From Thermoactinospora rubra (GTDB lineage: Bacteria > Actinomycetota > Actinomycetes > Streptosporangiales > Streptosporangiaceae), in the NCBI RefSeq assembly GCF_002093975.1, contig NZ_KZ084327.1, forward strand, positions 99,977 through 163,976: a stretch of 64,000 nt of DNA. The letters run 5' to 3'. Shown here one piece after another: positions 16,913 to 26,142 of this stretch. Positions within the stretch are counted from its first letter, which is position 1, and each line of letters opens with the position of its first letter. The translations under genes and the position numbers were made by a program. The notes beneath the pieces are model-generated. The model saw only the letters and a list, made by a program, of their open reading frames with translations. It was not told the DNA's origin and ran no database searches.

Positions 16913-17736
16913 AGGTGGCAGTGATCGGCGGCGGGCGCATGGGCTCCGGCATCGCCCAGGTGTTCCTGACGGCCGGGGCCGAGGTGACCGTGCAGGAGCC
17001 GGAGGCCGAGGCCGCCCGCGCCCGGATCGCCAAGGGCCTGGCCATCGCGGAATCCAAGGCAGGCGGGACCAGGACGGCCGGCGTGTCCGCCGAGGAGGCG
17101 CTCACCCGGCTGACCATGGGCCCCGTGCCCGAGGACGCCGAGCTGGTCGTCGAGGCCGTCCCCGAGGACCCCAAGCTGAAGGCCGAGATTCTGGCCGAGG
17201 CCGAGTCGAGGATCGCGGCGGGAGCCGTACTCGCCACGAACACCAGCTCCCTGTCCATCGGCGAGCTGTCGGCGGCGCTGCGGCGCCCGGACCGCTTCCT
17301 GGGCATGCACTTCTTCAACCCGGTCCCGGTGCAGCGGCTCGTCGAGCTGATCGTCACCGGCGCCACCGCCGCCGACGTGCTGGAGCGCGCCAAGGGCTAC
17401 GTCGCCCTGCTCGGCAAGACCAGCGTGGTCGTCCGCGACTCGCCCGGCTTCGCCACCAGCCGCCTGGGCGTGCTGCTCGGCCTGGAGGCGATGCGCATGG
17501 TCGAGGAGGGAGTGGCCGCGCCCGAGGACATCGACACCGCGATGGAGCTGGGCTACAACCACCCGATGGGCCCGATCAAGCTGGGCGACCTGGTGGGCCT
17601 GGACGTGCGCCTGGCCATCGCGGAGTACCTGCACGCCAAGCTCGGCCCGCGCTTCGAGCCGCCGCGCATCCTGCGCGAGAAGGTGGCCGCGGGCGAGCTG
17701 GGACGCAAGACGGGGAAGGGGTTCTACACATGGTGA
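16909..17736 (+). CDS. paaH: 3-hydroxyacyl-CoA dehydrogenase
   Basis: A 275-residue NAD-dependent dehydrogenase. The N-terminal Rossmann motif is [15 protein letters not shown]; the family signature [16 protein letters not shown] carries the catalytic His, and the C-terminal dimer domain contains [18 protein letters not shown]. It would oxidise 3-hydroxyadipyl-CoA to the 3-oxo form for the thiolase. GTG at 16909 overlaps the hydratase stop; GGAG lies about 6 bases upstream. Its stop overlaps the paaA start by 7 bases. Confidence 0.92.
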   Translation: MKVAVIGGGRMGSGIAQVFLTAGAEVTVQEPEAEAARARIAKGLAIAESKAGGTRTAGVSAEEALTRLTMGPVPEDAELVVEAVPEDPKLKAEILAEAESRIAAGAVLATNTSSLSIGELSAALRRPDRFLGMHFFNPVPVQRLVELIVTGATAADVLERAKGYVALLGKTSVVVRDSPGFATSRLGVLLGLEAMRMVEEGVAAPEDIDTAMELGYNHPMGPIKLGDLVGLDVRLAIAEYLHAKLGPRFEPPRILREKVAAGELGRKTGKGFYTW

Positions 17737-18662
17737 CGACCTTCGAGGAGCTCATCGCGAGGGACGAGCGGATCGAGCCGCGCGACGAGATGCCCGAGGG
17801 CTACCGCAAGACTCTCATCCGGCAGATCGCCCAGCACGCCCACTCCGAGATCATCGGCATGCAGCCGGAGGGCAGCTGGATCACCCGCGCGCCCAGCCTG
17901 AAGCGCAAGGCGATCCTGCTGGCCAAGGTGCAGGACGAGGCCGGCCACGGGCTCTACCTGTACGGCGCCGCCGAGACGCTGGGCGTCTCCCGCGAGGAGC
18001 TGCTGGACGCCCTGCACGAGGGCCGCCAGCGGTACTCCTCGATCTTCAACTACCCGACGCCGACCTGGGCCGACGTGGGCGCGATCGGCTGGCTGGTGGA
18101 CGGCGCGGCGATCGTCAACCAGGTGCCGCTGTGCCGCTGCTCCTACGGCCCCTACGCGCGGGCGATGGTGCGCATCTGCAAGGAGGAGAGCTTCCACCAG
18201 CGCCAGGGCTTCGAGCTGCTCTACACGCTCGCCCACGGCACGCCCGAGCAGCGGCGGATGGCCCAGGAGGCCGTCGACCGGTGGTACTGGCCGTCGCTGA
18301 TGATGTTCGGCCCGCCCGACGCCGAGTCGACCCACTCGGCCCGGTCGATGGCCTGGAAGATCAAGCGGCACTCCAACGACGAGCTGCGCCAGCGCTTCGT
18401 CGACATGATCGTCCCCCAGGCGGAGGTGCTCGGCCTCACCCTGCCCGACCCGGACCTGCGCTGGAACCCCGAGCGCGGCCACTACGACTACGGCCCCATC
18501 GACTGGGAGGAGTTCAAGCGGGTGCTGGCCGGCGACGGGCCCTGCAACGCCGAGCGCATGGCGCACCGCCGCAAGGCGCACGAGGACGGCGCCTGGGTGC
18601 GCGAGGCCGCGGAAGCCTACGCGAGCAAGGCCGCCGGGAAGGGCGGGAGGGCCGCGGCATGA
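17730..18662 (+). CDS. paaA: Phenylacetyl-CoA epoxidase subunit PaaA (catalytic)
   Basis: A 310-residue diiron subunit of the multicomponent epoxidase that inserts oxygen into the aromatic ring of phenylacetyl-CoA to give the 1,2-epoxide. The four-helix ferritin-like core shows candidate metal ligands in [15 protein letters not shown] and [13 protein letters not shown]. Length matches the family (about 310). It overlaps paaH at its start and paaB at its end by 4 bases. Confidence 0.95.
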   Translation: MVTTFEELIARDERIEPRDEMPEGYRKTLIRQIAQHAHSEIIGMQPEGSWITRAPSLKRKAILLAKVQDEAGHGLYLYGAAETLGVSREELLDALHEGRQRYSSIFNYPTPTWADVGAIGWLVDGAAIVNQVPLCRCSYGPYARAMVRICKEESFHQRQGFELLYTLAHGTPEQRRMAQEAVDRWYWPSLMMFGPPDAESTHSARSMAWKIKRHSNDELRQRFVDMIVPQAEVLGLTLPDPDLRWNPERGHYDYGPIDWEEFKRVLAGDGPCNAERMAHRRKAHEDGAWVREAAEAYASKAAGKGGRAAA

Positions 18663-18931
18663 CGCTGTGGGAGGTGTTCGTGCGCCCCAGGCGCGGCCTG
18701 TCGCACGTCCACGTCGGTAGCCTGCACGCCGAGGACGCCGAGCTGGCCCTGCGCCACGCGCGCGACCTGTTCACCCGCCGCCAGGAGGGGGTGAGCATCT
18801 GGGTGGTCCCGGCCGCCCAGATCACCGCCTCCTCCCCCGACGAGAAGGACGCCTTCTTCGACCCCGCCGCCGACAAGCCCTACCGCCACCCGACCTTCTA
18901 CGAGCTGCCCGAGGGGGTGAAGCACCTGTGA
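18659..18931 (+). CDS. paaB: Phenylacetyl-CoA epoxidase subunit PaaB
   Basis: A 90-residue small subunit that starts [22 protein letters not shown], the family hallmark. PaaB bridges PaaAC heterodimers in the epoxidase complex and has no catalytic centre. Overlaps of 4 bases with both paaA and paaC indicate tight coupling and equimolar production. Confidence 0.94.
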   Translation: MTLWEVFVRPRRGLSHVHVGSLHAEDAELALRHARDLFTRRQEGVSIWVVPAAQITASSPDEKDAFFDPAADKPYRHPTFYELPEGVKHL

Positions 18932-19617
18932 CCGAGCCTGTCGAGGGCACCGGCAAGCACGGCAACCCTCTGAACTCCCTGGCCATCGGCGACGACTGCC
19001 TCGTCCTGTCCCACCGCCTGGCCGAGTGGATCACCTGGGCGCCGACGCTGGAGGAGGAGGTCGCCCTCGCCAACCTCTCGCTCGACCTGCTCGGCCAGGC
19101 GCGGGCGCTGCTGTCGCGGCACGGCGACGAGGACGAGCTGGCCTACCTGCGCGACCCGGGCGAGTTCCGCAACTGCCTGCTCGTCGAGCAGCCCAACGGC
19201 GACTTCGCCCACACCGTCGTGCGCCACCTGCTCTACACGGCCTTCCTCTTCGAGCTGTACGGCGGGCACCCCGAGGACGAGGTGGCCGCCAAGGGCGTCA
19301 AGGAGATCGCCTACCACCGCGACTACGCCCGCGTGTGGACGCTGCGCCTGGGCCTGGGCACCGAGGAGTCGCACCGGCGCATGACGGCCGCCCTGGCGGA
19401 CCTGTGGCCCTACACCGGCGAGCTGTTCGAGGACGATCCCGGCCTGCGCGCCCCCTGGGACGCCTTCGTCGGCGGGACGCTGCGCGAGGCGTCGCTGGCC
19501 GTACCGGAGACCGGGCAGCGGACCGGGGGACGCAGGGGCGAGCACACCGAGCACCTGGCCGCGCTCCTGGCGGAGATGCAGTCCCTGCACCGCGAGCACC
19601 CGGGGGCGCGATGGTGA
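18928..19617 (+). CDS. paaC: Phenylacetyl-CoA epoxidase subunit PaaC
   Basis: A 229-residue structural partner of PaaA with the same ferritin-like fold. The segment LAEWITWAPTLEEEVALANLSLDLLGQARALL is typical of PaaC; metal ligands are not conserved as in PaaA, consistent with a stabilising role. GTG start overlaps the paaB stop. Slightly shorter than the E. coli protein (about 248). Confidence 0.93.
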   Translation: MTEPVEGTGKHGNPLNSLAIGDDCLVLSHRLAEWITWAPTLEEEVALANLSLDLLGQARALLSRHGDEDELAYLRDPGEFRNCLLVEQPNGDFAHTVVRHLLYTAFLFELYGGHPEDEVAAKGVKEIAYHRDYARVWTLRLGLGTEESHRRMTAALADLWPYTGELFEDDPGLRAPWDAFVGGTLREASLAVPETGQRTGGRRGEHTEHLAALLAEMQSLHREHPGARW

Positions 19618-20063
19618 CGCTGGAGGAGGCGCGGGCCATCGCGGCCGCCGTGCCCGACCCCGAGCTGCCCGTGCTCACGCTGGGCGACCTGGGCATCCTG
19701 CGCGACGTCGTGCGCCGCGAGGACGGCGGCATCGAGGTCGTCATCACCCCGACGTACTCCGGCTGCCCGGCGATGGACGCCATCCGCGACGACCTGCGCA
19801 GGGCACTGCCGGGCGCGAGCGTCAGGACCGTGCTCTCGCCGCCCTGGACCACGGACTGGATCACCGAGGAGGGCCGCGCCAAGCTGCGCGAGCACGGCAT
19901 CTCGCCGCCCGGCCGCGCGGTGGCCCTGACGCTGAGCCCCCGCTGCCCGCGCTGCCGCTCGCCCCGCACCCGCCTGGTCAGCCGGTACGGCTCGACCGCC
20001 TGCAAGGCCCTGTTCACCTGCACCGACTGCCTGGAACCCTTCGAACACGTCAAGGAGATCTGA
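19611..20063 (+). CDS. paaD: PaaD, Fe-S/maturation factor of the epoxidase
   Basis: A 150-residue protein. The N-terminal DUF59/MIP18-like domain (VPDPELPVLTLGDLGILRDV) resembles iron-sulfur assembly proteins; the C-terminus has a zinc-ribbon pattern CPRC...C...CTDCLEPFEH. PaaD is thought to help metal-cluster assembly on the reductase or oxygenase. It overlaps paaC by 7 bases (ATGGTGA) and is 2 bases from paaE. Confidence 0.92.
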   Translation: MVTLEEARAIAAAVPDPELPVLTLGDLGILRDVVRREDGGIEVVITPTYSGCPAMDAIRDDLRRALPGASVRTVLSPPWTTDWITEEGRAKLREHGISPPGRAVALTLSPRCPRCRSPRTRLVSRYGSTACKALFTCTDCLEPFEHVKEI

Positions 20064-20065
20064 CC

Positions 20066-21091
20066 GTGAGCCGCTTCCAGCCGCTGACGGTCGCGGCCGT
20101 GGACCGGCTGACCGAGGACGCGGTCGCGATCACCTTCGCCGAGCGCCTGCCGTTCGTCCAGGGCCAGCACCTGACGCTGCGCGTCCACCTGGACGGCGTG
20201 GAGGTGCGGCGCAGCTACTCGATCTGCTCGCCGGTGGGCGGGCCGCTCAGGATCGGCGTCAAGCGCCTGCCCGGCGGGGCGTTCTCCGAGTGGGCGACCT
20301 CCCGGCTGAAGCCCGGCGACGTGCTGGAGGCCATGCCGCCGCTGGGCCGCTTCCACGTCCCGCTAAAGCCGGATATTTCGCGACATCATGTAGCCATCGC
20401 GGCGGGCAGCGGCATCACGCCGATCCTCTCGCTGGCCGCCACCACGCTGGCGGCCGAGCCGCGCAGCCGCTTCTCGCTGATCTACGGCAACCGCACGGCG
20501 CGCGAGGTGATGTTCGCCGAGGAGCTGGCCGACCTCAAAGACAGGTACGGCCCGCGCTTCACGCTCCTGCACGTGCTCAGCCGCGAGCCGCAGGAGGCGC
20601 CCGTCACCAGCGGCCGCATCGACGAGGCCAAGCTGCGCGCGCTGCTGCCGTTGCTGGGCGAGGGCGACGAGTACTACCTGTGCGGCCCGCTCGGCCTGGT
20701 GGAGACCGCCAGGACCGTGCTGGCCGGCAAGAGCGTGCACGCCGAGCTGTTCTACGCGGGCGAGCCGCCCGCCTCCGGCCGCGCTTCCAGCCGTGCTCCC
20801 TCTCGTGCTCCCGGTGGCGCCCGGCTGACGTTCACCCTCGACGGGCGCACCACCGAGATCCCGCTGCGCGAGGACGAGAGCCTGCTGTCCGCGGCGCTGC
20901 GGGCCCGCCCCGACGCGCCCTACGCCTGCCGCGGCGGCGTCTGCGGCACCTGCCGGGTGCGGGTGCTGCGGGGCGAGGTGGCCATGGACGCCAACTACGC
21001 GCTGGAGCAGGAGGAGGTGGCGGGCGGGTACGCGCTGGCCTGCCAGAGCCGCCCGGTCACGCCCGAGGTGGTGGTCGAGTTCGAAGCGTGA
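20066..21091 (+). CDS. paaE: PaaE, phenylacetyl-CoA epoxidase reductase
   Basis: A 341-residue ferredoxin-NADP reductase-like protein that passes electrons from NADPH to the epoxidase. FAD-binding motif RRSYSIC near residue 49, NAD(P)-binding region AAGSGITPILSL, and a C-terminal plant-type 2Fe-2S domain with C288, C293, C296 and C326. A linker of Ala/Ser/Arg/Pro (about 232-250) separates reductase and ferredoxin domains. A run of rare, AT-richer codons at about 20363-20393 sits at the junction between the FAD and NAD domains. Last gene of the operon. Confidence 0.93.
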   Translation: MSRFQPLTVAAVDRLTEDAVAITFAERLPFVQGQHLTLRVHLDGVEVRRSYSICSPVGGPLRIGVKRLPGGAFSEWATSRLKPGDVLEAMPPLGRFHVPLKPDISRHHVAIAAGSGITPILSLAATTLAAEPRSRFSLIYGNRTAREVMFAEELADLKDRYGPRFTLLHVLSREPQEAPVTSGRIDEAKLRALLPLLGEGDEYYLCGPLGLVETARTVLAGKSVHAELFYAGEPPASGRASSRAPSRAPGGARLTFTLDGRTTEIPLREDESLLSAALRARPDAPYACRGGVCGTCRVRVLRGEVAMDANYALEQEEVAGGYALACQSRPVTPEVVVEFEA

Positions 21092-21366
21092 CACCTGTCA
21101 CAGAGTGGGGGGAAACGCTTACTTCGTGTTTGTTTGCCGGGGTTACGGGCAATGCTTTTACGGCGCCGCTCGCCGTACGCGAGCTCGCGGAGATCTCTGG
21201 CACGGGCACGTTCGGTGGGCGGAAGCCCAGGTGAGGCATGCTGAGCGGGCATGCCGCCCCGCCACGCCGCGAGGACCCCACGGGGCAGCTACGGCGGACG
21301 GCCCGCGGGGAGCCGCCGATCACGGCTCCCGGAGAGTCTGGGCGGGGTAGCGAAGACGGAGGCGTA

Positions 21367-22752
21367 GTGACAGGCCGCAGCTCGTTTCTGATCGTGGCCA
21401 ACAGGTTGCCGGTGGACCGAACGACCGGGCCGGACGGCTCGGCGGCGTGGCGCAGGAGCCCGGGCGGACTGGTGACGGCGATAGCCCCGGTCATGCAGCG
21501 GCGCGACGGCGCCTGGCTGGGCTGGCACGGGGCGGCCGACGAGACGCTGGAGCCCTTCGAGCACGACGGGATGCACCTCATCCCGATCCCGATGTCGGCC
21601 GAGGAGATCGAGCTCTACTACGAGGGCTTCTCCAACGCCACGCTGTGGCCGCTCTACCACGACGTCGTCGCGCCCCCGGTGTTCCACCGCACGATGTGGG
21701 AGGCCTACCGCACCGTCAACCGGCGTTTCGCCGAGGCGGCGGCGGAGGTGGCCGAGGAGGGCGCGGTCGTGTGGGTGCAGGACTACCAGCTGCAGCTGGT
21801 GCCCGCGATGCTGCGCGAGCTGCGGCCGGACCTGCGCATCGGGTTCTTCCTGCACATCCCGTTCCCGCCGGTGGAGCTGTTCTGGCGGCTGCCCTGGCGC
21901 AAGGAGGTCGTCGAGGGCCTGCTGGGCGCCGACCTGGTGGGCTTCCAGCTGCCCGGCGGCGCCTCCAACTTCATCCGGCTGTGCCGCCGGCTGCTCGGCC
22001 TGGCCTACAAGGGCAACGAGATCTTCTACGAGGACCGCGTCGTCAGGGCGCAGGCCTTCCCCATCTCGGTCGACTTCGCCGAGCTCGACACCCTGGCCCG
22101 CGACCCGCAGATCGTCCACCGCGCCAAGGAGATCCGCGTGGAGCTGGGCGATCCCGAGTACCTGCTGCTCGGCGTGGACCGGCTGGACTACACCAAGGGC
22201 ATCGGCCAGCGCCTGACGGCCTTCGGCGAGCTGCTGGACGAGGGGTCGATCGAGCCGGGCGAGGCGGTGTTCGTGCAGATCGCCACCCCCAGCCGGGAGC
22301 GCGTGGAGGAGTACCGGCGGCTGCGCGACGACATCGAGCTGCAGGTGGGGCGCATCAACGGCGAGCACTCGCTGCTGGGCCACCAGCCGGTGCAGTACCT
22401 CCACCAGTCCTACGACCGGACCGAGCTGGTCTCGCTCTACCTCGCCGCCGACCTCATGGTGGTGACGCCGCTGCGCGACGGCATGAACCTGGTCGCCAAG
22501 GAGTACGTCGCCTGCCACCACGACCTGCGCGGCGCGCTGGTGCTGAGCGAGTTCGCCGGGGCGGCGGGCGAGCTGCACCAGGCCTACCTGGTCAACCCCT
22601 ACAACGTCGACGGGGTCAAGAAGACGATCCTGGCGGCGATGCGGGCGACCCCGGAGGAGAAGGCGCGCAAGATGCGCGCGCTTCGCCGCCGGGTGTCGAC
22701 CTATGACGTGAACCGCTGGGCCGGGGAGTTCCTCACGGCTTTGGAGTCTTGA
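21367..22752 (+). CDS. otsA: Trehalose-6-phosphate synthase (GT20)
   Basis: A 461-residue retaining glycosyltransferase that joins UDP- or GDP-glucose to glucose-6-phosphate. Motifs: VANRLPVDR at the N-terminus, [39 protein letters not shown] at about 271-278 and [17 protein letters not shown] at 21367 is preceded by GGAGG and begins the conserved fold; a longer reading to 21238 adds an unlikely tail. No trehalose-phosphate phosphatase is in the window. The 275 bp upstream has no gene but has an AT-richer patch (21110-21165) with TTGCC/GGCAA arms. Its 3' end overlaps the convergent DUF4235 gene by 20 bases. Confidence 0.93.
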   Translation: MTGRSSFLIVANRLPVDRTTGPDGSAAWRRSPGGLVTAIAPVMQRRDGAWLGWHGAADETLEPFEHDGMHLIPIPMSAEEIELYYEGFSNATLWPLYHDVVAPPVFHRTMWEAYRTVNRRFAEAAAEVAEEGAVVWVQDYQLQLVPAMLRELRPDLRIGFFLHIPFPPVELFWRLPWRKEVVEGLLGADLVGFQLPGGASNFIRLCRRLLGLAYKGNEIFYEDRVVRAQAFPISVDFAELDTLARDPQIVHRAKEIRVELGDPEYLLLGVDRLDYTKGIGQRLTAFGELLDEGSIEPGEAVFVQIATPSRERVEEYRRLRDDIELQVGRINGEHSLLGHQPVQYLHQSYDRTELVSLYLAADLMVVTPLRDGMNLVAKEYVACHHDLRGALVLSEFAGAAGELHQAYLVNPYNVDGVKKTILAAMRATPEEKARKMRALRRRVSTYDVNRWAGEFLTALES

Positions 22753-23011
22753 GCGCCCGCCATGCGTCGTAGCGCTTCTTGGCGGTCTTGTTGACCACGA
22801 TCTGCGCCACGGACATGCCGACGCCCATCACCACCGCGTAGCCGATCGCCTCGGCCATGCTGACCTCGGGCGACTCGGAGTCGACCGGTGGCTCCTTGCC
22901 GGTGACCTTGACCCAGGCGTAGCCGAGGGCCTTCCTGGCCGCCCACGCGGTCGCCAGGCCAATGAGGCCGCCAATGGCCCGCCATGCCAGGTCGGGCTTC
23001 TCATCTGCCAT
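22733..23011 (-). CDS. DUF4235 membrane protein
   Basis: A 92-residue protein of the actinobacterial DUF4235 family. Two membrane segments are visible: about 11-27 ([20 protein letters not shown]) and about 55-73 ([19 protein letters not shown]), with charged ends. ATG at 23011 is the family-typical start ([15 protein letters not shown]). It is divergent from valS with 58 bp between, and its end overlaps otsA. Function unknown. Confidence 0.85.
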   Translation of the reverse strand: MADEKPDLAWRAIGGLIGLATAWAARKALGYAWVKVTGKEPPVDSESPEVSMAEAIGYAVVMGVGMSVAQIVVNKTAKKRYDAWRALKTPKP

Positions 23012-23069
23012 GTAACGAACCCTATTCCATTCCCACGTCGCCAGACGTGACGCCGTACCATCTACAGCC

Positions 23070-25559
23070 ATGACAAACCAGCTGCCCGCCCATGCTCGCG
23101 TGCCGGATCAACCGACTCTGGACGGCCTGGAGCAGGTATGGGTAGCCCGGTGGGAGGCCGAGGGGACCTACCGGTTCGACCGGACCCGCGAGCGCGCCGA
23201 CATCTACTCCATCGACACGCCCCCGCCGACGGTCTCCGGCTCGCTCCACGTCGGCCACGTCTTCTCCTACACCCACACCGACACCGTCGCCCGTTTCCAG
23301 CGCATGCGCGGGCGCGAGGTCTTCTACCCCATGGGGTGGGACGATAACGGCCTGCCCACCGAACGCCGGGTGCAGAACCACTTCGGCGTGCGCTGCGACC
23401 CGTCGGTGCCCTACGACCCCGGGTTCGTCCCGCCCGCCAAGCCGGGCAAGAGCCCGATCCCGATCTCGCGGCGCAACTTCATCGAGCTGTGCGAGCGGCT
23501 GACGGCCGAGGACGAGAAGGCCTTCGAGGAGCTGTGGCGCCGCCTGGGCCTGTCGGTGGACTGGACGCTGACCTACGCGACCATCGACGGCGCCGCGCGG
23601 CGCGCCTCCCAGCTGGCCTTCCTGCGCAACCTCCGGCGCGGCGAGGCCTACCGCGCCGAGGCGCCGACGCTGTGGGACGTCACCTTCCGCACCGCCGTCG
23701 CCCAGGCCGAGCTGGAGGACCGCGACTGGCCGGGCGCCTTCCACCGGATCTCCTTCTACGGCGACGGCGGGCCGGTGTGGATCGAGACGACGCGGCCCGA
23801 GCTCATCCCGGCCTGCGTGGCGCTGGTCGCCCACCCCGACGACGAGCGCTACAAGCCGCTGGTCGGCACCACCGTGCTGTCGCCCCTGTTCGGCGTGGAG
23901 GTGCCCGTCCTGGCGCACCCCCTGGCCGAGCCGGACAAGGGCACCGGCATCGCGATGATCTGCACCTTCGGCGACGTCACCGACGTCACCTGGTGGCGGG
24001 AGCTCGACCTGCCCACCCGGGCGGTGATCGGCTGGGACGGGCGCATGCTGCACGAGCCGCCCGAGGGCGTGGACCCCGAGCCGTACAAGGAGCTGGCGGG
24101 CAAGACCGTCCACAGCGCGCGCGAGCGGATCGTCGAGATGCTGCGCGCCTCCGGCGACCTCGACGGCGAGCCGCGGCCGGTCGTCCGCCCGGTGAAGTTC
24201 TACGAGAAGGGCGACAAGCCGCTGGAGATCGTCACCACCCGGCAGTGGTACATCCGCAACGGCGGGCGCGACGCCGAGCTGCGCGAGCGGCTGCTGGAGC
24301 GCGGCGCCGAGCTGGCCTGGCACCCGCCGTACATGCGCGTGCGCTACGACAACTGGGTCCAGGGGCTGGCGGGCGACTGGCTCATCTCGCGCCAGCGCTT
24401 CTTCGGCGTGCCGATCCCGGTGTGGTACTCCGTCGACGACGGCTCGCCCATCCTGCCGACCGAGGACATGCTGCCGGTCGACCCGTCCTCCGACGCGCCG
24501 CCGGGATACACCGAGGACCAGCGCGGCAAGCCCGGCGGCTTCGTCGGCGACCCCGACGTCATGGACACCTGGGCCACCTCCTCGCTCACGCCGCTCATCG
24601 CCGGCGGCTGGGAGCGGGACCCCGACCTGTTCTCGCGCGTCTACCCCATGGACCTGCGCCCGCAGGCGCACGAGATCATCCGCACGTGGCTGTTCTCCAC
24701 GGTGCTGCGCGCCCACCAGGAGTTCGACGCGCTGCCGTGGCGCAACGTCGCGATCTCGGGGTGGATCCTCGACCCCGACCGCAAGAAGATGTCCAAGTCC
24801 AAGGGGAACGTCACCACCCCGATGGGGCTGCTGGAGCAGTACGGCTCCGACGCGGTGCGCTACTGGGCGGCCGGCGGGCGGCCGGGCACCGACACGGCCT
24901 TCGACATCGGGCAGATGAAGATCGGCAGGCGGCTGGCGATCAAGATCCTGAACGCGGCCAAGTTCGTCCTGTCGTTCCCCGAGGGCGGCGAGGTCACCGA
25001 GCCGCTGGACCTGTCCATGCTGGCGGGCCTGGCCGGGGTGGTGCGGGAGGCGACCGAGGCGTTCGAGGGCTACGACTACGCGCGGGCCCTGGAGGTCACC
25101 GAGCGGTTCTTCTGGTCGTTCTGCGACGACTACCTGGAGCTGGTCAAGGCCCGGGCGTATGAGCCGGGCCCCGCCGCCTCCTCGGCGCACGCGGCGTTGC
25201 GCAGCGCCCTGGACGTGCAGCTGCGGCTGTTCGCCCCGTTCCTGCCCTTCGTCACCGAAGAGGTGTGGTCGTGGTGGCGTCCGGGGTCCGTCCACCGCTC
25301 CTCGTGGCCGTCTCCCGACCCGGGCCCGGGCGACCCGGCGGTGCTGGCGGTGGCCTCGGAGGTGCTGAGCCGCATCCGCAAGGCCAAGTCCGAGGCCAAG
25401 CGCTCCATGCGGGCCGAGGTGTCGCGCCTGACCGTGTCCGGGCCGGAGTTCGAGCAGGTACGGCTGGCGCAGGACGACCTGTGCGGCGCGGGGAACGTCG
25501 AGGAGTTCGTGCTGGAGCCGGGCGAGACGTTCACGGTGACGGTCGAGCTCGACGGCTGA
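23070..25559 (+). CDS. valS: Valyl-tRNA synthetase
   Basis: An 829-residue class I aminoacyl-tRNA synthetase that charges tRNA-Val. The HIGH-type motif is in [15 protein letters not shown] (about 51-65), the KMSKS motif is K573-S577 ([10 protein letters not shown]), and the [16 protein letters not shown] segment is the ValRS/IleRS signature. The editing CP1 domain lies between (about 215-340). The C-terminus lacks a clear long coiled-coil arm, so it is somewhat shorter than many ValRS. An essential housekeeping gene. Confidence 0.95.
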   Translation: MTNQLPAHARVPDQPTLDGLEQVWVARWEAEGTYRFDRTRERADIYSIDTPPPTVSGSLHVGHVFSYTHTDTVARFQRMRGREVFYPMGWDDNGLPTERRVQNHFGVRCDPSVPYDPGFVPPAKPGKSPIPISRRNFIELCERLTAEDEKAFEELWRRLGLSVDWTLTYATIDGAARRASQLAFLRNLRRGEAYRAEAPTLWDVTFRTAVAQAELEDRDWPGAFHRISFYGDGGPVWIETTRPELIPACVALVAHPDDERYKPLVGTTVLSPLFGVEVPVLAHPLAEPDKGTGIAMICTFGDVTDVTWWRELDLPTRAVIGWDGRMLHEPPEGVDPEPYKELAGKTVHSARERIVEMLRASGDLDGEPRPVVRPVKFYEKGDKPLEIVTTRQWYIRNGGRDAELRERLLERGAELAWHPPYMRVRYDNWVQGLAGDWLISRQRFFGVPIPVWYSVDDGSPILPTEDMLPVDPSSDAPPGYTEDQRGKPGGFVGDPDVMDTWATSSLTPLIAGGWERDPDLFSRVYPMDLRPQAHEIIRTWLFSTVLRAHQEFDALPWRNVAISGWILDPDRKKMSKSKGNVTTPMGLLEQYGSDAVRYWAAGGRPGTDTAFDIGQMKIGRRLAIKILNAAKFVLSFPEGGEVTEPLDLSMLAGLAGVVREATEAFEGYDYARALEVTERFFWSFCDDYLELVKARAYEPGPAASSAHAALRSALDVQLRLFAPFLPFVTEEVWSWWRPGSVHRSSWPSPDPGPGDPAVLAVASEVLSRIRKAKSEAKRSMRAEVSRLTVSGPEFEQVRLAQDDLCGAGNVEEFVLEPGETFTVTVELDG

Positions 25560-25565
25560 GCGCCC

Positions 25566-26084
25566 CTACGGCTCCCGCGACACGTCGCGGTGCATCGCCA
25601 GGAACACCGAGTACGGCACCGCCCCCGGCGAGGGCGTGCGGGTGCGGAAGTCCTCGAACACCTCGTGCAGCCGCCGCTCCAGCTCCGACAGCTCCTGCCT
25701 GGTCAGCCGCAGCCCCAGCCGGGTGAGCAGCGTGTCCTCCGCGTCGGCCACCGGCCGGTACTCCTCCAGGAAGGCCTGCAGCATCGCGTGGTGCCCGCTC
25801 ACCCCCGACTCCCGGATGTCCATCTCCCACGACTTCCCGGTGGCCCGGTAGGGGATCTCGGTCGACCCGCGCGGTCCCCTGCGCGAGGGTTCTGCGGCGA
25901 GGAAGCCGGTCGCGACGAGCTTGCGCACGTGGTGCAGGACGGTCGCCGGGTTGGCGTTGAGCCGCTGCGCGATCTCCTTGTTGGTCAGCGCCGAGTCCAG
26001 GCACAGCCGCAGGATGCGCAGCCGGATGGCGGAGGCGAGCGCACGGGCCTCGGCTTCGGTGGCCGGTCGCTTGTTGATCCCCAT
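25566..26084 (-). CDS. ArsR-like winged-helix regulator
   Basis: A 172-residue regulator. The N-terminal winged helix (about 10-75) reads ASAIRLRILRLCLDSALTNKEIAQRLNANPATVLHHVRKLVATGFL; the C-terminal half is helical and acidic. It has no ArsR-type metal cysteines. Divergent from an MFS gene, with a perfect 6+6 inverted repeat between them. The pattern is that of a local repressor or activator controlling itself and the transporter. ATG 26084 follows GAGGGC. Confidence 0.82.
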   Translation of the reverse strand: MGINKRPATEAEARALASAIRLRILRLCLDSALTNKEIAQRLNANPATVLHHVRKLVATGFLAAEPSRRGPRGSTEIPYRATGKSWEMDIRESGVSGHHAMLQAFLEEYRPVADAEDTLLTRLGLRLTRQELSELERRLHEVFEDFRTRTPSPGAVPYSVFLAMHRDVSREP

Positions 26085-26103
26085 GCCCTCAGAGCCTATA
26101 ACT

Positions 26104-26121
26104 GATTGACATTTATCAATC
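26104..26121. promoter_or_regulatory. Inverted-repeat operator between ArsR-like gene and MFS gene
   Basis: GATTGA (26104-26109) and TCAATC (26116-26121) are perfect inverted arms around six bases. The site is conspicuously AT-rich in a region above 70% GC and contains TTGACA (26106-26111), the likely -35 of the MFS promoter. On the other strand TTGATA overlaps the regulator's own promoter. Binding here would control both directions. Confidence 0.75.
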
Positions 26122-26142
26122 GGTTGCGCGACCCTGGTCCCC

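Noticed and set aside
21092..21366. Riboswitch upstream of otsA
   Set aside because: The AT-richer patch has only a 5-bp hairpin and no known riboswitch consensus that I can recognise.
22696..22710. CTATGAC inside otsA as a further SARP box
   Set aside because: A single heptamer inside a coding region with no second copy 11 bp away; chance.
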